From NCBI GenBank assembly GCA_027886175.1, contig JAJNNQ010000137.1:30366001-30430000 (forward strand): a stretch of DNA of 64,000 nt. Reading direction: 5' to 3'. This document shows positions 26,301 to 39,236 of the stretch, piece by piece (position 1 is the stretch's first letter; the number at the start of each line of letters is the position of its first letter). The position numbers and the translations under genes are program-made. This stretch comes from Phylloscopus collybita (lineage: Eukaryota > Chordata > Aves > Passeriformes > Phylloscopidae). Below the pieces are notes generated by a model. The model saw nothing but the letters and a program-made list of their open reading frames with translations. It was not told the origin of the DNA and made no database searches.

Positions 26301-29300
26301 ACTTGTGGCACATACTTAACCCAGCAGCATCCTCTCTGGAGTGGTTTTGATCCAGCCTCATGAACTCACACCAGAAGAATGTGTTGTGTCATGGGACCAT
26401 GATACTTACAGAATTTTGATATTGCATGTCTTAAAAAGAAACCAAGAACATTGAAATAATGAGCTTCTAAAACACTACCATACTGAATTTTAATTCCATA
26501 GAACCTGAGAAATTAGCAGGTCTGAACTGTAGCCATTTCATCTGGGCTGCTTCCTTCATGTAGTGCTGTTGTACCCATGCTTAATATCTGGGTCTTCTGC
26601 TGAATTTAGTTTTGTTTTGATGCTATAGCCTTAAGCTGTGGATCAAGTGGCAGGTTGATATTAAACCAAGCTGCATGGTGAAGGTGTTGCTTTGTAAAAG
26701 GGGAGCCCCTGTACTTGCTAAGGACCAATAAGTAACTCCTTCCCAAGGTGATTGCTCTGGGAGGCTTTTGGAGGGAGATCAATTTTTCCTGTGTTTGGTT
26801 TTGCCATTGTATTGGAATTCATGATAAATGTTGTGGTCGTTTCTCCACTTTCATTAGTGATTTAAACCACACATTTTTAGCATCACAGCTAGAAAGAGAA
26901 AATGTGAGTGTTGAGGGCTGAGTTGGGAATAGGATCCTGCAGTTGGAGCTGCCTGACTTCAGTGTGTCTGGAGTCTCAGCTGGAAAGCTGCTTTGCATTT
27001 GTTTGATTTGCATTGGTATATTGTTACATCATATATGTGGTACAATAGATTTAAAAAAAAGCCATGTGGCTCTTGACAAGAAAAAGGGAACTATGCACTT
27101 CTAGTAATTATTACCATATGATTCTTGCACTCTTTTTATAGTGAAGTCATTTATGTACTACTGAAATGCTGTGGTTTTTTTTATCGGAGAGAACAGTTGA
27201 AACAACATGTACATTGTCACAACCATTTCAGCTCCTTACATCTGTTACTTAGCTACATCCTATGTGTGTAGAGGATCTTTAGTCAAGAAAGTGAGCTTCA
27301 GATGTGATTGCTTATAATAAGTTAAACAAATTCCTAAGCAAATAAGTTGAGCAAATAATTTTCCTTTTAAATTATTCAAAAACTGATGGTGATAATGCAA
27401 AACAGAGACAGGAACTGTCTTCCACGTGCAGTAATTTAAAATAGCAAGTTGAACTAGTTGTCTCTTCACACTCAGATCTTATTTACCAAATCTTTTCTGA
27501 GTGAATTCATGTAGTGTTTGAGTGTGAATCATCATATTCAATCTTGTCAGTGACATTTTAAACACTGTACAGTTTGAACGAACCTGCTTTAATGCTCTGC
27601 TCCTTTAACTCGTCCTGTTATTGTCTGCTGCAGTTGTTGACTCAGTAGATTTTCTGATGTGGTCTGGGAATGAGTTCTTTTGGACTTTCACATTATCATA
27701 TTACAATATACACCACAGATTATTTATACTGGGGGTTAATTGCATCATCTGAATGGAATTCGTTTTCCATTGTATTTACAAGTTTGCATTTTAAAATACT
27801 ATTTTCTCTTATAGGAACTCAGAATAAAATTACATTGATTCTTGAGGAAATGAGCTCTAAATAATGATTCGATGATTCCATGTTTGGCTTTAAACAAACA
27901 CATTGGATTGAAATAAGTAACTGGGAAGTATTATTAGAGGATGAAATATATCACTTCTGTACTGTAATGGAATATGGAGTCTGTCCAGCTAAATGTAGCA
28001 GATAAATAAATGAATTGAAAAGTATTGAGCCTTCTCAAAGGGACAGAGTTGCTAAGTACAACTCATCCGTGCTTAGTATAATCTTAACTCTTCTCTCAAG
28101 ATTTCCATTTAATTTTAAAATAAAATCTTGAAAAAGTTCCCAGGACAAGCAACTAGAAATATGCAATCTCATTCACGAGAAAAACAAATGGGAGACAGAA
28201 GTTCATTGTGTGTATGGTTATTTTTTTGATTGGCTGTCGACATATAAATGTGAAAATAAATTGGAGGCATTAACTCACAGCCCCATTTTTTGTCATGGCT
28301 TATTGGTGAATTTAAGACCTTGAAGTTCATTTTGGGTCAAGCAAACATTTTGCTTTTCCCATCAAACAAAGCACCTCATTGACTTGCACTAGACACCACA
28401 GAAAGGAAGGGCTGCTCCACAAGATGGAGGAGGCAGGGCCTCCCCTGCCCCTGCGGTGCCTTTGCCCGCTGGCCCTCGGGCTACAGTGGGATGTGGATCC
28501 CCTGCACCAGCTGCCACATTCTGCCAGACTGCTTGGCTGAGGGTCACCCACCTCTAGGAGAGGGCTCTGCCTGAAGCACAGCGCTTTGAGCACCCAGCCT
28601 CCACACTTCCTTTCCTCCCTTCGAAAACAATGTGCAGTGAACACTCTTTAGCTACCAAAAATAAGAAGACTTTCTTCTTCCTCTTCATCCCAATTGACAA
28701 ACAATGAGGGAGCTTTATTTTTTCCTCCCATCTCATAAATCAAACAATCCCTTCCCTCAGATGGCCACACAGGGGGAGCCTCAGCAGCCCTGTCTGCTCT
28801 GCACAAAAGCCTCTGAAGCGACGCCAGGCAGGGATGCAGCAGGAAGAGCCGGGCCAGTGACCCATGTGGTGGTGCAGGGCTGCCTGGCTGCCTCTTGGTC
28901 TCATATTGGCCGCTTGTGCTGCTTCTGTGACAAGAAAAGTGGTTGCAAGTCTGACAGGTTGGAGACTGAGGCTGCCCTTGACATGGAAACCTTTCAGAAC
29001 GCAGCCATGCCCTCTGTAGCAGCCAGGCTATGCACAGATGCTTGTGAATGCCCACATTTGGGGCATATGTTTGCTTGACAATAGTGGCCTAGAGGTCTTG
29101 TGGTGGAAAGATGTTGTTTTCCATGGCTGTTTTGTATTTCCTCATGAAGATCTGGACTGAACTGGAAATGAGTTAAGTAGATCTGTTTGATAGGCCTTGG
29201 TAAACTTTGCTGATTGGCCCCCCATTGTGCTGTTGAAAACTGGGGTGAGCAGGAGGAGGGATTTGTCAAGATGAAAAAGTACAAGTCCCTAGGCTCATAT

Positions 29301-32300
29301 GTGCGTGTCTGCACACAGAACAAAAGGAAAGAAGGAATTACAAAGCTGTTAATTTGTTAATAATGAATGGACAGTTGCCAAAGTCCAGTCTGTATTCATG
29401 TGCTGTAGTTAGTTGCAAAGCAGAAAGGACCAAAACCAGGGGCTTGATGAGTCCTTTCCACCTCCATGTTCTCTGGAGGTATCAGGGCTTGGCAGTTCTG
29501 TCCCCATATGATGCAATATATCAAGCTATCATTAAAACAGAGGAAATCGCCCCAAATCTACTAACATGCAAGAGTGGATTCTGTATAGGTAACCAGAGGT
29601 ATAATGGTGCAAGATGCAGGGAGAAACTGAAAACCAAAGTGTGCTTTGAGAAAGTTGATGGGTGAGAGTACTCTAATTTGATACAAAAATATTGCCTTCA
29701 GCTCAATAAACAATGTATTTTTTGCTTAGAATGCAACATTTTGGGGAACCCTGTATGCCTTTCTTTTTCTTATGTATGAGACTTTTTTGACTCCTTACGT
29801 AGGGGAGCACCAAAAAACGCCCTCCTGGGCTGGGGTTAGTGTGGGCTAGGACAGTAAACTCTCAACATACTCTACTGCAGCAAAAGCTATCTTTTGGGTC
29901 TGTTTTTTATTTTCAATCTGGGAATGAGGGGGAAGTTCCTGGAGAGTTACAAAACCATTACAGGTGATTGAAAATATTTAACTCTTCTCTTTTAGTAACA
30001 GAAAAACATTTGCACTTTTAAAAAATTGGTTCCAAATCTAGCTGACTCCCTAGAACCATTTAATGAGTTTACTGACAAGACTGGCCTGGGACATGGGATG
30101 TGCTCCATGAAAACAACCTTTTCCCTTCTTCCCAGGAAGAAATTCCCTGCAGGTTCCTGTCACCACTGTGGTCCTGTATGCCTCAATCAGTCAAGACTGA
30201 GGGGAAGCTCTCTGGCTACCTTGCCCTTAAGGGGTCTTTTTTCTGACAAGGTATGAGAACCTAAAGGCTGCTTTAAGTTAGAGAGGAAGCCACGTCTCTG
30301 GGAGGACGGCCGTGCTTTAGTGAGAAGTTTCCCTCCGACACCATATCTATCCACCCTGTGTTTCATGGCAATCCAGCTCCCAGCCATGGGTTAGTTCTGA
30401 GAGCCTGTGTGGGTGTGCAGAGAATGCACATTTGTGATTTACTCCGTGTAATGCTGCTGGTTAACGAGGTAAGCCTCCTTCAAAGTTGCTAGTTAAAGGA
30501 TGTCCTTCCCCCTCCCTCTCTTTGATTGGCGCTGTCAAGACCTGTCTGGTCTATTCAACTGCTCCTCTATTGGTGAGGTGCTCCAGCTTCTTGGTTCAGA
30601 CTCCTGTAAGTTCTTCAGGCCCAAAACTTGGGCCTAATATGTTTTCCTGGACATAAATCAAAGCGGAGTTAAAAATAATAATAAAAAAGCATAAAAAGCT
30701 GTTTGTGTTTTAGAGATACCATATCATTCAGACTTCAAAATACCAGTTCTGTTTAAAGTCTTTTTCCCTCCCCTGTGGTTTAGATTCATTAGTTGCTAGA
30801 CTTCCTTAGTCTGAGCAACAGTTTTAGTATAGATTAAGAAGGAAAACAGGATCTTGGTTTGCATTATAAATAAGTCTAGATTGTGCATTGACTGCCAGTA
30901 TATTTTTCTTATTCCATATCTATGTCAGCTTGGGATGAACACTTCATAATTGTCAAGCCACCTGTGTGACTGCAAAGTGCCAGCTGAATCTGTGAGTGTT
31001 GCAAAGAGGAAATGAAGAGACTTTGATCCTCTGAATAGCGTCCCTTATCACCTAAAGAAGTTGATTCAGATTAATATTTGCTAAGCCTTTAATATGAAAA
31101 ATTTGTTAGCTTTTTATCTACTGCAGTATTGCTCTACCAAGGCTATCACAAGATAGAGTGAAAGTGACCTGCAGTGATTTTACACTGTTCTTGTGCACTG
31201 CAAGGGTTTGTGCTGCCCTGGCCCTACCTTGAATTCATCAGCTTCAGTTCCAGCTCAGCCTGTGCTTTCTTACCTTGGTTCACCCCTACCATTTCAGTGG
31301 CCACTGACACGTGAAGTACTGGACTGTTGGCAGTACTGGCTGCCCTTGGGTTCCTAAGGGAAGTATTGTAGAGAATAGTTCCCCAGTGTAAGCAGGAGTA
31401 AACATGTTTTTTTGTTTTATTTTCTCCCCTTCTGGAGATGCCTGGATATCCTCATCTGAGCTACTGACTGAGGTCACCTTAGGGATCCCTATATGTCTCA
31501 TGGACTGATGTAATTTTTCCCCAAAGGCTGTGGTTGTATTCCCTTATCCCACCTGCAATTTTCTTGGTCTCTCTCCATTGGCATGTGTTTGTGTGGCCAG
31601 CTGCATTTGTAACCCTTCTTTGTGCTGAATTAGGTAACCAACAGAAAACCAATCATGAGACTGCACTGAGAGGGTGACCTTTCTCTTGGTTATGTGCTCC
31701 CACTGGACATCTTCAAGGAATTGAATGCTCAGAAAACTCTCAGAACCACAACAACAAAACCTAAGTGATTTCAATTTTCTTGGGCTCTAGCTTTCCCATA
31801 TATGCAATCTGCATAAATAATTGAGCCAGTATAAGAGGCAGAGCAGGGACTAGCACTTTTGGCAACTGCTCAGCTCTACTTGGCTCAACCCCGATGAGAC
31901 GCAGAAGTCCCATTTGCTAGTAGGCTCTGGCTGCTATATAATCTCTCTTGTTGGTATGTTAGGGATCTGACTCATGTTTGCTTGACAAGCAGCTAAAATG
32001 GGTTAAAGTATGTTTCTCCCTCAGGCACACACCAGCTCTTTTGCAGTTGGGGTCAGGACGCCACGTTTTTGGCTGGCACGCTGCAGTGCACAGTATGCTC
32101 TGCTCCTGGACAGCAATCTATGGCAGTGGAGAGGAGTGAAGGCCTGGAGGGGAAACACCTCCAGGTGTCACAGACAGATTTGCAAGGGCTTATCTCCCAA
32201 AATCCACACTGTGGGGTCAGAGACTTGGCATCTCACAAGTGGGGTGTGGGGCAAGTGGCCCAGCCTGTAAGCAGCAGGCTTGCCGTCAGCAGCTGCCTCA

Positions 32301-35238
32301 TGGCAGCTCCCACAGCACTGCAAGGACCCTGCACTGGCTTTGAGGAGGGCTGGTTAACTTCTGTATTTCATTTTGCCCAGCAGCATAATATAAATGGGTT
32401 ATAAGACGTGCACTGTGTTCCTGTCAGGCTCCCAATTCAAGAGTGGTCCTTTTTCCTTGGTTGGCTCTTCTATCTTCCTATCTCCTCCCTAGCAGTCACT
32501 TCTCCAAGAAATAATAACTCAGATCCTTTAGTTCCTTATCCTAGCCAAGTGCTTTGATCAACCTAGTATCTCTCTAAACATTTTCCAACATGTTTCTAGT
32601 CATTCCACCTTGAATGAGCCTCACAGAAAAATGTAAACCATTTTTTGCTTTCAGCAGATTATTTCTTGTTCTTCAGCTCTTCTGTGGTTTTCTTTTCTTT
32701 CTTTACTTATTTTTTCCTTTTAAGAACACTTACAGCATTTTTCATAAAAAACTAGACCGTTGTGTTGTAGGAATTTATTTAGTATTTCTGTTTGTTTCTG
32801 GCACGGGACCCAACCAAATCCCTGCTGAAGTTTCTGTTGGGTTTAGAGCAAGAATCTGTTTGAAAACTTATAATGCTCCTTACTCTGGATAACTGCTGAC
32901 ACACTCCTCCTCACTGCTTCTCTTGTCACTTTCAAATGACACAGTGTGAGACTATTTTCCCTACCTGAGCCCTAGAGCAGCACTGTGAGTCTGGAAAGAA
33001 AATTAGTGGTGTTGTGACTGTTGATCAGTATCTGCTACAGCCTGTGTCCACTTGTGATTCGAACTCCAGCAGCCATCATGCTGGTTGTTATTAATGCTCC
33101 AGTCTGTTCTCAGAACTGGTTCTGTTGCAAAACACATACAAGGAGAAATATGCAAGGGAAATTTAACTCTGTTAAAATAGACCTGCTGTTTTACGGCTAG
33201 ATTTCTTTTTCTTCTCTACTGTTTCCCTCTCTTTCATCCTCTTAGTGTGTCATATATGTGGGTGCATATAATAGTTCATTGCAAAATATACTAGACTTAA
33301 AAGCCAAACAGAACAAAACTCCCTGAACCGAAATTGCTCCTTTAAATCTGCAGCATTAAGCTTGGCCATGATCCATTCTGGAGATTTTCCTTGGCAGAGA
33401 CTGTGATGCAGACATCTGAGTTTGGAATTGCTCTTTCGGACACAGATTCCTGCAAGAATAACAGGAACATGATAGGCTAAGCTATGCTAGGCAGCAAAGC
33501 CCACTGCAGTCCAGTGAAGACAATCTGTCCATTCACCTCTTATGGACTTTTCCGGGCTGCCTGCATGTAGGAGGAGGGGAAGGGGACAAGGGGACAGAAA
33601 TGTATTTGGGGTTTTAAATTGCTCTGTTTCTGAAGGATTCAAGTGATGTGAAACAGTTCACGCTTCCGCTATGGAAAATGGTTATCTTTCACATGTGCTT
33701 TATGCTGTACTTCATTAAAAACTTGTTTTGTTGTTGGATTGTGTTGGACTCTTACTGGAAAAATTCCTGCTCTTCATTTTCTGGCCTGATCCAGCTGGCT
33801 TTTAAGCTAAAAGAGATTTGTTAGATTTTGTGGGTAAGTTGTGAGGTTGGAACAAGCATTGCAAAACCAAGTACATATTCTGAGCAATGCTGAACAATAG
33901 GAGAGAGATCTGAAGACTGAGATCCCTTGTTGGAGCAACGGTATAACAGAGCATGTAAGTGTAGCCCATTCATTTCTAATTTGGACAATGAAGGGTCTAC
34001 CCACTTCTTGCTGTCTGGCTTGGAATGACAAACAGGTGAGCCTGCCCAGCTTCATTTTCCACCACGACATTGCTGGTTTGCAGGGCCACCTGAAAACCCA
34101 TGTGTATTTGAGTAGCTCCTCACAGCGAGTGCTATGTACGGGCATATACACTCTGCTGCTATTTAAAGCATCAGTACCAAGTTAGTGCCTGAAATACTAC
34201 CTCTGACCTGGTTGGCAAAACTGATTCACATCACTATAGACAGATTAACCTCTCCTTGCTCTGCATTGACTTAGTATTAAGGTCTCTGAGGCAAGAGTTA
34301 AGTCAGGGCAAGGTCTTATTCCAAATATTTTGTTCCTACTCAATTTAAATAAATTTGTGATTATGTTTTGCTATTGAGAACGAAGGGAACTCAAGTGTTT
34401 GTGTAATCTCTGTTTGATTTTTTAAATTAATATACTTTTCCCATCTTCTGCTGGGAGTGAAGTATTTATTTCTGTTGCTTAGAAAGCCCAGCCAAAGCTC
34501 ATCCATATTTCTGATGCTGGATGAAGTCCATGAGCAAATCATGATTCAGTTCTGCATGACATAGAGGGTTTTTCTTTATTTAAGGAATATGGTTTACAGA
34601 GTTGCATATGCTAGTGCTTTAAAAGCCCTTCCACTGAGCTCTTTCTTCATAGTACTCAAATGAGAACACAGTGTTTTCTGTATTGTTTGGAATAGCCTGG
34701 GAAACAATGCCTCCCAGTGTGAACAGATCTCCTTCAGTGCACTGGCAAACTCATCTCAGAGGAATGTGGTTATCGACTAAGCCATGATTTCTGATAGCAA
34801 TAGCTAAAAAGAGTGGAAAAGTACTCAGCTCTCTGCAGTCCAATAGCACAGCAGTTTACTGATGTGCATGAGAAAGTCGCTTCTATTTAAAATGGTCATA
34901 AATCCAATTGGCTCAAACACAGCATCCTGGCTGCACAGGGGTGGGGAAACAGCTGTGGACAAGGTCTCTGGTGGCGTAAGCTGGTGTGGCTCTGCTGGTC
35001 CCAGCAAAGCAGTTTTACCTACACAAGTTAAATATTTCATCTTAATATACATTGCAACACTACCACTTGCAAAAAGAATACTTTGAATTAATGCTTGTGC
35101 TTGTGGGAAAATATTCAGATGGAAAATATAATCATTCATTGTTAACATGAGTGTTTAGATTTAATGACTGAAAGTTGGCATTTGAAATATAAAATGAGGA
35201 TCACAAGAACAAATACACATGCATAGACACTAATTCCA

Positions 35239-35255
35239 CCCCCCCCCCCCCCCCC
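35239..35255 (+). repeat. C17 homopolymer
   Basis: Seventeen consecutive C residues. Such G/C runs are rarer than A/T runs in vertebrate DNA and are prone to replication slippage and sequencing error, so the exact length is uncertain. Confidence 0.9.
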
Positions 35256-37299
35256 TCCTTGGGAGTGACTGGAAAGAGAACAGGTTTTGAGCAGTTTCTA
35301 CAGTGAGTGTAAGGGAGCTGAAGGACATTAGTTCTTGGAATGCTGTAAAGGTCAGTGACATTTGTCTTTGCCTCAAACTGGATGTTTCCCAGATTTTGGG
35401 AGGGAGATCTTTGACTTCTACCTCAGATTCTGGCAAATGGTGTGCCAGCAAATGTCTGACCATGGATGAGGCATGGGTGGGCAGAGGGGAGCTCACTCTT
35501 GTGTCTAGGTCCTTGCTTCATTGTGGTGGGCCAAGGCTTCCTTCCTCCATCAGCTGCTGAGGCCTGAGCTCCACAGGGTTGGCCAGGCTTCAGGGACTAG
35601 GTACAAGCGGGAGTGCAGCAGAAACTGCTGCTGCAGTGCTGGTAGAGCAGACCCCAGTCATGCTTTCACCATTCCTACTGTTTCAGAGTGGTGCCTTGTA
35701 AGGAATACCTGAAGGAGAGAAAAGTCTTACAAAGCTGAAGGAAAGCACTTCCAGATGTGGCCTCTTCTAGAACGGTTGGCCAGGCTAGGGCTGGCAGCTT
35801 GCTGCATTTGAGCAAGAGAAATAAGGTTATGACAACCACCTACAAGGAACAGTGAGACATCTGTGAAGCCAAGGAGAAAAAAGCAGATCATTCCCTGCGC
35901 CAGTGGATCCCTCTTCAATCATGTGCTGAAAAGATGAGTTACTCTTGCTGATGCTAATATTCCTCTGAAAGAGCAACCAGAGTTCCCCAAGAGCTTCAGA
36001 CTTGCCCTGTGGAGCTGTGTCTGTACGGGAAGAGTCATCTGTAGCACTGCCTTGGTGGTTTCACTTAGCATTCTTGTTCTTTTATACAAATTATTTTCTT
36101 AAGAAATGTTTACCTAGCAGGAGAAACAATAAAAGAAAACTCAGTATCAACACAACAGCTATGAAGTTCATCAGAAAGATTTCTCAGGTCTCTCATGCCC
36201 CCTCATTTCTTCTGCCCCTGCCATCTCTGCCAGCTTTGATGTTAACACTTTAACCTCATGCAGAGTACGGGTAGGCAGGGAAAAAGTTGAGCTCCCTTGT
36301 ACCACCAGGAATATGGGTCTCCCAGGTCCTGGGCTGCAGCTTGCATTTCGGAAGTTTTTGTTTTGAAACAAAAGGGTTTGAATTCCCTTTTCAGTGCAAG
36401 ATATATATAGGAAATGTAGTTACTGCAAGCAGCCACACCATGGCACTAACAGTGTAGAGTGGTTCGCAGCCAAAACCTAGAGCTCGTGTCAAAACTTGCT
36501 ACACTAGCACGTTTTACTGCAGCACAGGAATGTTAACGTGATACAATTAAACATTATGTTGCAAAGAAACTACAAGTCCCAAACCTTCGCAAACCCCAAC
36601 CCTGGGGAGCTGTTTGTCTTAGCAGTGTGTTCATAACTACGCCAAACTCCCCTTTTGCTATTGTCCTGCAAGTCATTCACAGTCCCAAGCAGTGTGTGGC
36701 CGTGCCTGCCTCTGACCTGAGTGTGTGGTGCAGGGAGGAGCAGGGCCAGCTGACTGTGCAGCTTCAGGGAGGACAGACAGGATTACCACCAACTCGCTTT
36801 GTAATGGGACGCTCAAGAAAATGCTTCGCAGAGGGTGTCCATGAGAAATCAAGAGCTGTGCTGCCTCTTAGCATTCAGTTTGTGTTCTAGCCTGGGGCAA
36901 GGGCTTTTGGAGGCTGGGGTTCCTGCCATGACAGGGCCTTTGTGGAAGGATACTACGAACAAGTGCAGATTCAGCAGAGAAATTTGCTCTCCCTCTAGGT
37001 CTGATTGGTGCAGTATATCCTGTTGTGACAGGTGACATTGTTTCAGTCCTTCAGAATCCTCCCTCTTCTCCAGCTTGAACAAGGTTGGGTATCTCTTTTC
37101 TAAATTCCCTTAACAGCTGATTCAAATCTTAGTGCCTTACTCTTAGAGCAAAAGATAATTTCCTTAGTCTCCATTTGTTGAAACTACAAATAAGGAAGAC
37201 ACACTGCAGCAGGAAGAAGTAATATCTTTTGTGTCCTTTCACCTTGTCCTTTGCTCTTCCTCAGTACTGCCAACACTTGGGTGCTCTGCCAGCCACGTG

Positions 37300-37347
37300 C
37301 AGTTATTAGCTGGCATCTCCATCCTTGGAGATGCCAGGTAATAACTG
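37300..37347. repeat. Near-perfect 48-nt palindrome (22-bp arms, 4-nt loop)
   Basis: Bases 37300-37321 pair with 37326-37347 across a TCCT loop, with a single mismatch (G opposite G at 37309/37338). Flanking bases extend the pairing imperfectly (CACGTGC against GCAGGTG with a small bulge). The arms carry CTGGCATCTCCA and its complement. Chance pairing of this quality is unlikely. It could be the fold of a small-RNA precursor, a tiny terminal-inverted-repeat element or a recent inverted duplication. The 4-nt loop is short for a microRNA unless the terminal pairs open. Confidence 0.6.
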
Positions 37348-38489
37348 GTGCAGGTGGAGTGGTCCCAGGGGCTTCCCAGATAGGAGCTGCTGGCACTGGA
37401 ATCAGTGTATAATTTCATTTCATGTATATTATTTCACTGAATGATCAGTGTTGAATGAGGGGAAGGCATCCTAATGTATGTCATTGCAGTGTAATATCAA
37501 TATTTATTTAAAAGTTAGATTATTTCCTATACCCCAAAGTCTGGAGAAAACCATCACATGGCTAAACGACAGAACTGCAAGCCAAAGCCATGAGCTGTCT
37601 CATTTTGCTAACTCTAAGTTAGAAGGAAAAAACTACGACATGAAAAATACTTAAGCAAGTAATCAATATTATTTATTAGTGTTATTTCCCTCTGGAGTTT
37701 GATAGGCCTTCATTTTCCTTCTTTTTGGCAAGTCACATTTCTTGGCTCTGAAAACCTCCTATTTTCTTCTTATTCTGTAAGTGAACAAGGTAAAGTTGCA
37801 TGGAGAATCTGCCCCCTTGCCAGAAAAAAAGCACCTGGAGCATCACTGCAGTGCAGGGACCAGGTCTGGAATTAATTCACCCAACATATAACTGAATTAA
37901 GTAATGCTCTGGCTCTTGCACTTGACAGGACTCTTCCAGGGGCTTCTGGATGCCCCAGAGGAATCTGAGAGTCACCATGAAGATTGCCACCATACATGCA
38001 TGGGGAAGTGGCAAAAGCAGGCTTGGAACTGCCATTCCTCCAAGGCTGCATGATCCTGTCTCCTGAAAACCAGATTCAGTCACATCAGCCTCAGGCAGGC
38101 AGTGTTGCAAACCTCAGGACGTGTTTGTTGCCACAGCCTGTGTGATTTTTACAAGCTGTTCAAATCACAGCTAGTATTCTCCATTGCTGGTGGGAGAGGT
38201 GGTGGGAAAGGGCCGGGGAGGAAGGTTTTGTTAAAGAAAATCTTGGAAATGTATGCCTTTTTTCTGTCAGCTGGATTTTTTTTTCCTGTGGTCAAAACTA
38301 TGGAATATTTTTTTAATTTTATTTTTAAAGGACAAACCAGTCCTGTTGAAGGAAAAACCCCAAAACATGAAAGCTGTAAGACCGGTATCCTGGTTTCCGT
38401 GAAAAAGGAAAATGTTGGGGGTTAGATTTGTCTCTTTTTTTACTTTACAATTTTTTTCTCTTAAGTTACTTTCCATAATTTGCTAGGAG
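37348..38489. other. Intervening DNA, no gene seen
   Basis: No supported gene. A 107-codon plus frame at 38102-38425 and a 77-codon minus frame at 37877-38110 are unrecognised. The 5' limit of the LTR-like block may lie somewhere in 38100-38490, but no terminal TG motif could be fixed. Confidence 0.5.
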
Positions 38490-39115
38490 ACTAACTACTG
38501 GGTACTTATGGGTGCTTGACCGAGGCAGCTGGGCTCTCTTGCTCTCGACATTGGTGGGAGGACCACCAGGCTGCTGCTTGCTGCTGAGGGAGTTCACTCG
38601 TGGACATGGAGTCACCACCACTTCCCTTCCTGGGAAAGCTACCATCATCTACTCATGTGCCCACGAATTCTGAGCTCCTCCTCCAGCCCTGCTGGCCATT
38701 TCCCGCTGTCGCGGCTTCTTCGGCCCTGCTCTTTTTGCTATGGTTGCTGTGGCCCTTCACTGCCCCGCCCTGCCGGGACATCCCCGCTGTTCCAGCCACC
38801 ACTGCGGAGCTTCTGATCCCATCCTCCAGCCCGGGATTCTCCACATTCCAGCTGGGTGCTCTCAGAGTCCTGCAGGGGCACCGAGATCAGACTGCCCCGA
38901 GTTTTGTGAAGCAAAGCCCTCCAGGTTCCTGGTTCTGTTTTGTTGTTAATGCTGTAGTTGTTGTTTGTTTTGCTTTGATAGACATGCTAATAAATAACTG
39001 TTATTCCTATTCCCATATCTTTGCCTGAAAGCCCCTCATTGCAAACTTATAGTAATTTGGAGGGAGAGGATTTACATTCTTCATTCCAAGGGAAGCTCCA
39101 GCTTTTGTGGAAAGC
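38490..39115 (+). mobile_element. Probable endogenous retrovirus LTR fragment (solo), plus orientation
   Basis: A GC- and CpG-richer block (about 38600-38900) passes into a GT-rich segment (38937-38974), an AATAAA signal at 38989-38994 and then a stretch with GCCTGAAAGCCC (39023-39034) and a purine-rich GGAGGGAGAGGATTTACATT motif (39058-39077). This order of U3-like, R and U5-like features, and the last motifs, resemble LTRs common in songbird genomes; the family is recalled from memory. No gag, pol or env reading frame was recognised nearby, so a decayed solo LTR is the best reading. Element ends and target-site duplication could not be fixed, so the borders are approximate. The 142-codon frame at 38600-39028 is a by-product of the GC-rich U3-like part, not a gene. 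Confidence 0.5.
38989..38994 (+). terminator. Polyadenylation signal of the LTR-like block
   Basis: AATAAA preceded by a GT-rich stretch, placed where an LTR R region would carry its poly(A) signal. Any present use is unknown. Confidence 0.4.
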
Positions 39116-39198
39116 TTCAGTGTGAAGCAGTATGAGCTCTCTGTATCCTCCTTCTGCCATCCCAGGGAGAGAACCCAGGGAAGCACAGGCTCATGGAG

Positions 39199-39236
39199 CT
39201 CTGGATGTTGCTCACGGATCTCTGGATGTTGCTCAC
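39199..39236 (+). repeat. Two-copy tandem duplication, 21-nt period
   Basis: CTCTGGATGTTGCTCAC occurs at 39199-39215 and again at 39220-39236. A minor local duplication just beyond the LTR-like block. Confidence 0.85.

Larger units (their letters stand above)
18012..37299. other. Long gene-free stretch; only simple repeats recognised
   Basis: About 19 kb without a supported gene. The open frames are short or overlap in several frames. The longest is a 152-codon minus frame at 25384-25842, Cys/Ser-rich and unrecognised. 28400-29060 is locally GC-richer with frames open on both strands (135 codons minus, 124 codons plus), which reflects composition rather than coding. An old CR1-like tail trace (ATTCGATG ATTCCATG) sits near 27866-27882 but is too short to call. 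Simple repeats are listed separately. No RNA gene or CpG island was seen. Confidence 0.65.

Noticed and set aside
27866..27882. Two ATTCNATG units resembling the CR1 3' tail octamer
   Set aside because: They are too short, and the upstream sequence does not resemble CR1.
28327..29078. Overlapping 105-135-codon frames on both strands in GC-richer DNA
   Set aside because: They are open in several frames at once, have no splice-consistent borders and no recognisable motif.
29354..29665. 103-codon plus frame ending in a Cys-spaced stretch
   Set aside because: The nominal start is TTG, the cysteine spacing fits no family that I know, and the length is expected by chance.
33010..33075. tRNA-like B-box (GATTCGAACTCC)
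   Set aside because: The A-box and acceptor-stem pairing are absent, and the B-box has an extra base.
38600..39028. 142-codon plus-strand frame
   Set aside because: It lies wholly in the LTR-like block, where GC richness removes stops, and it matches no retroviral protein type.
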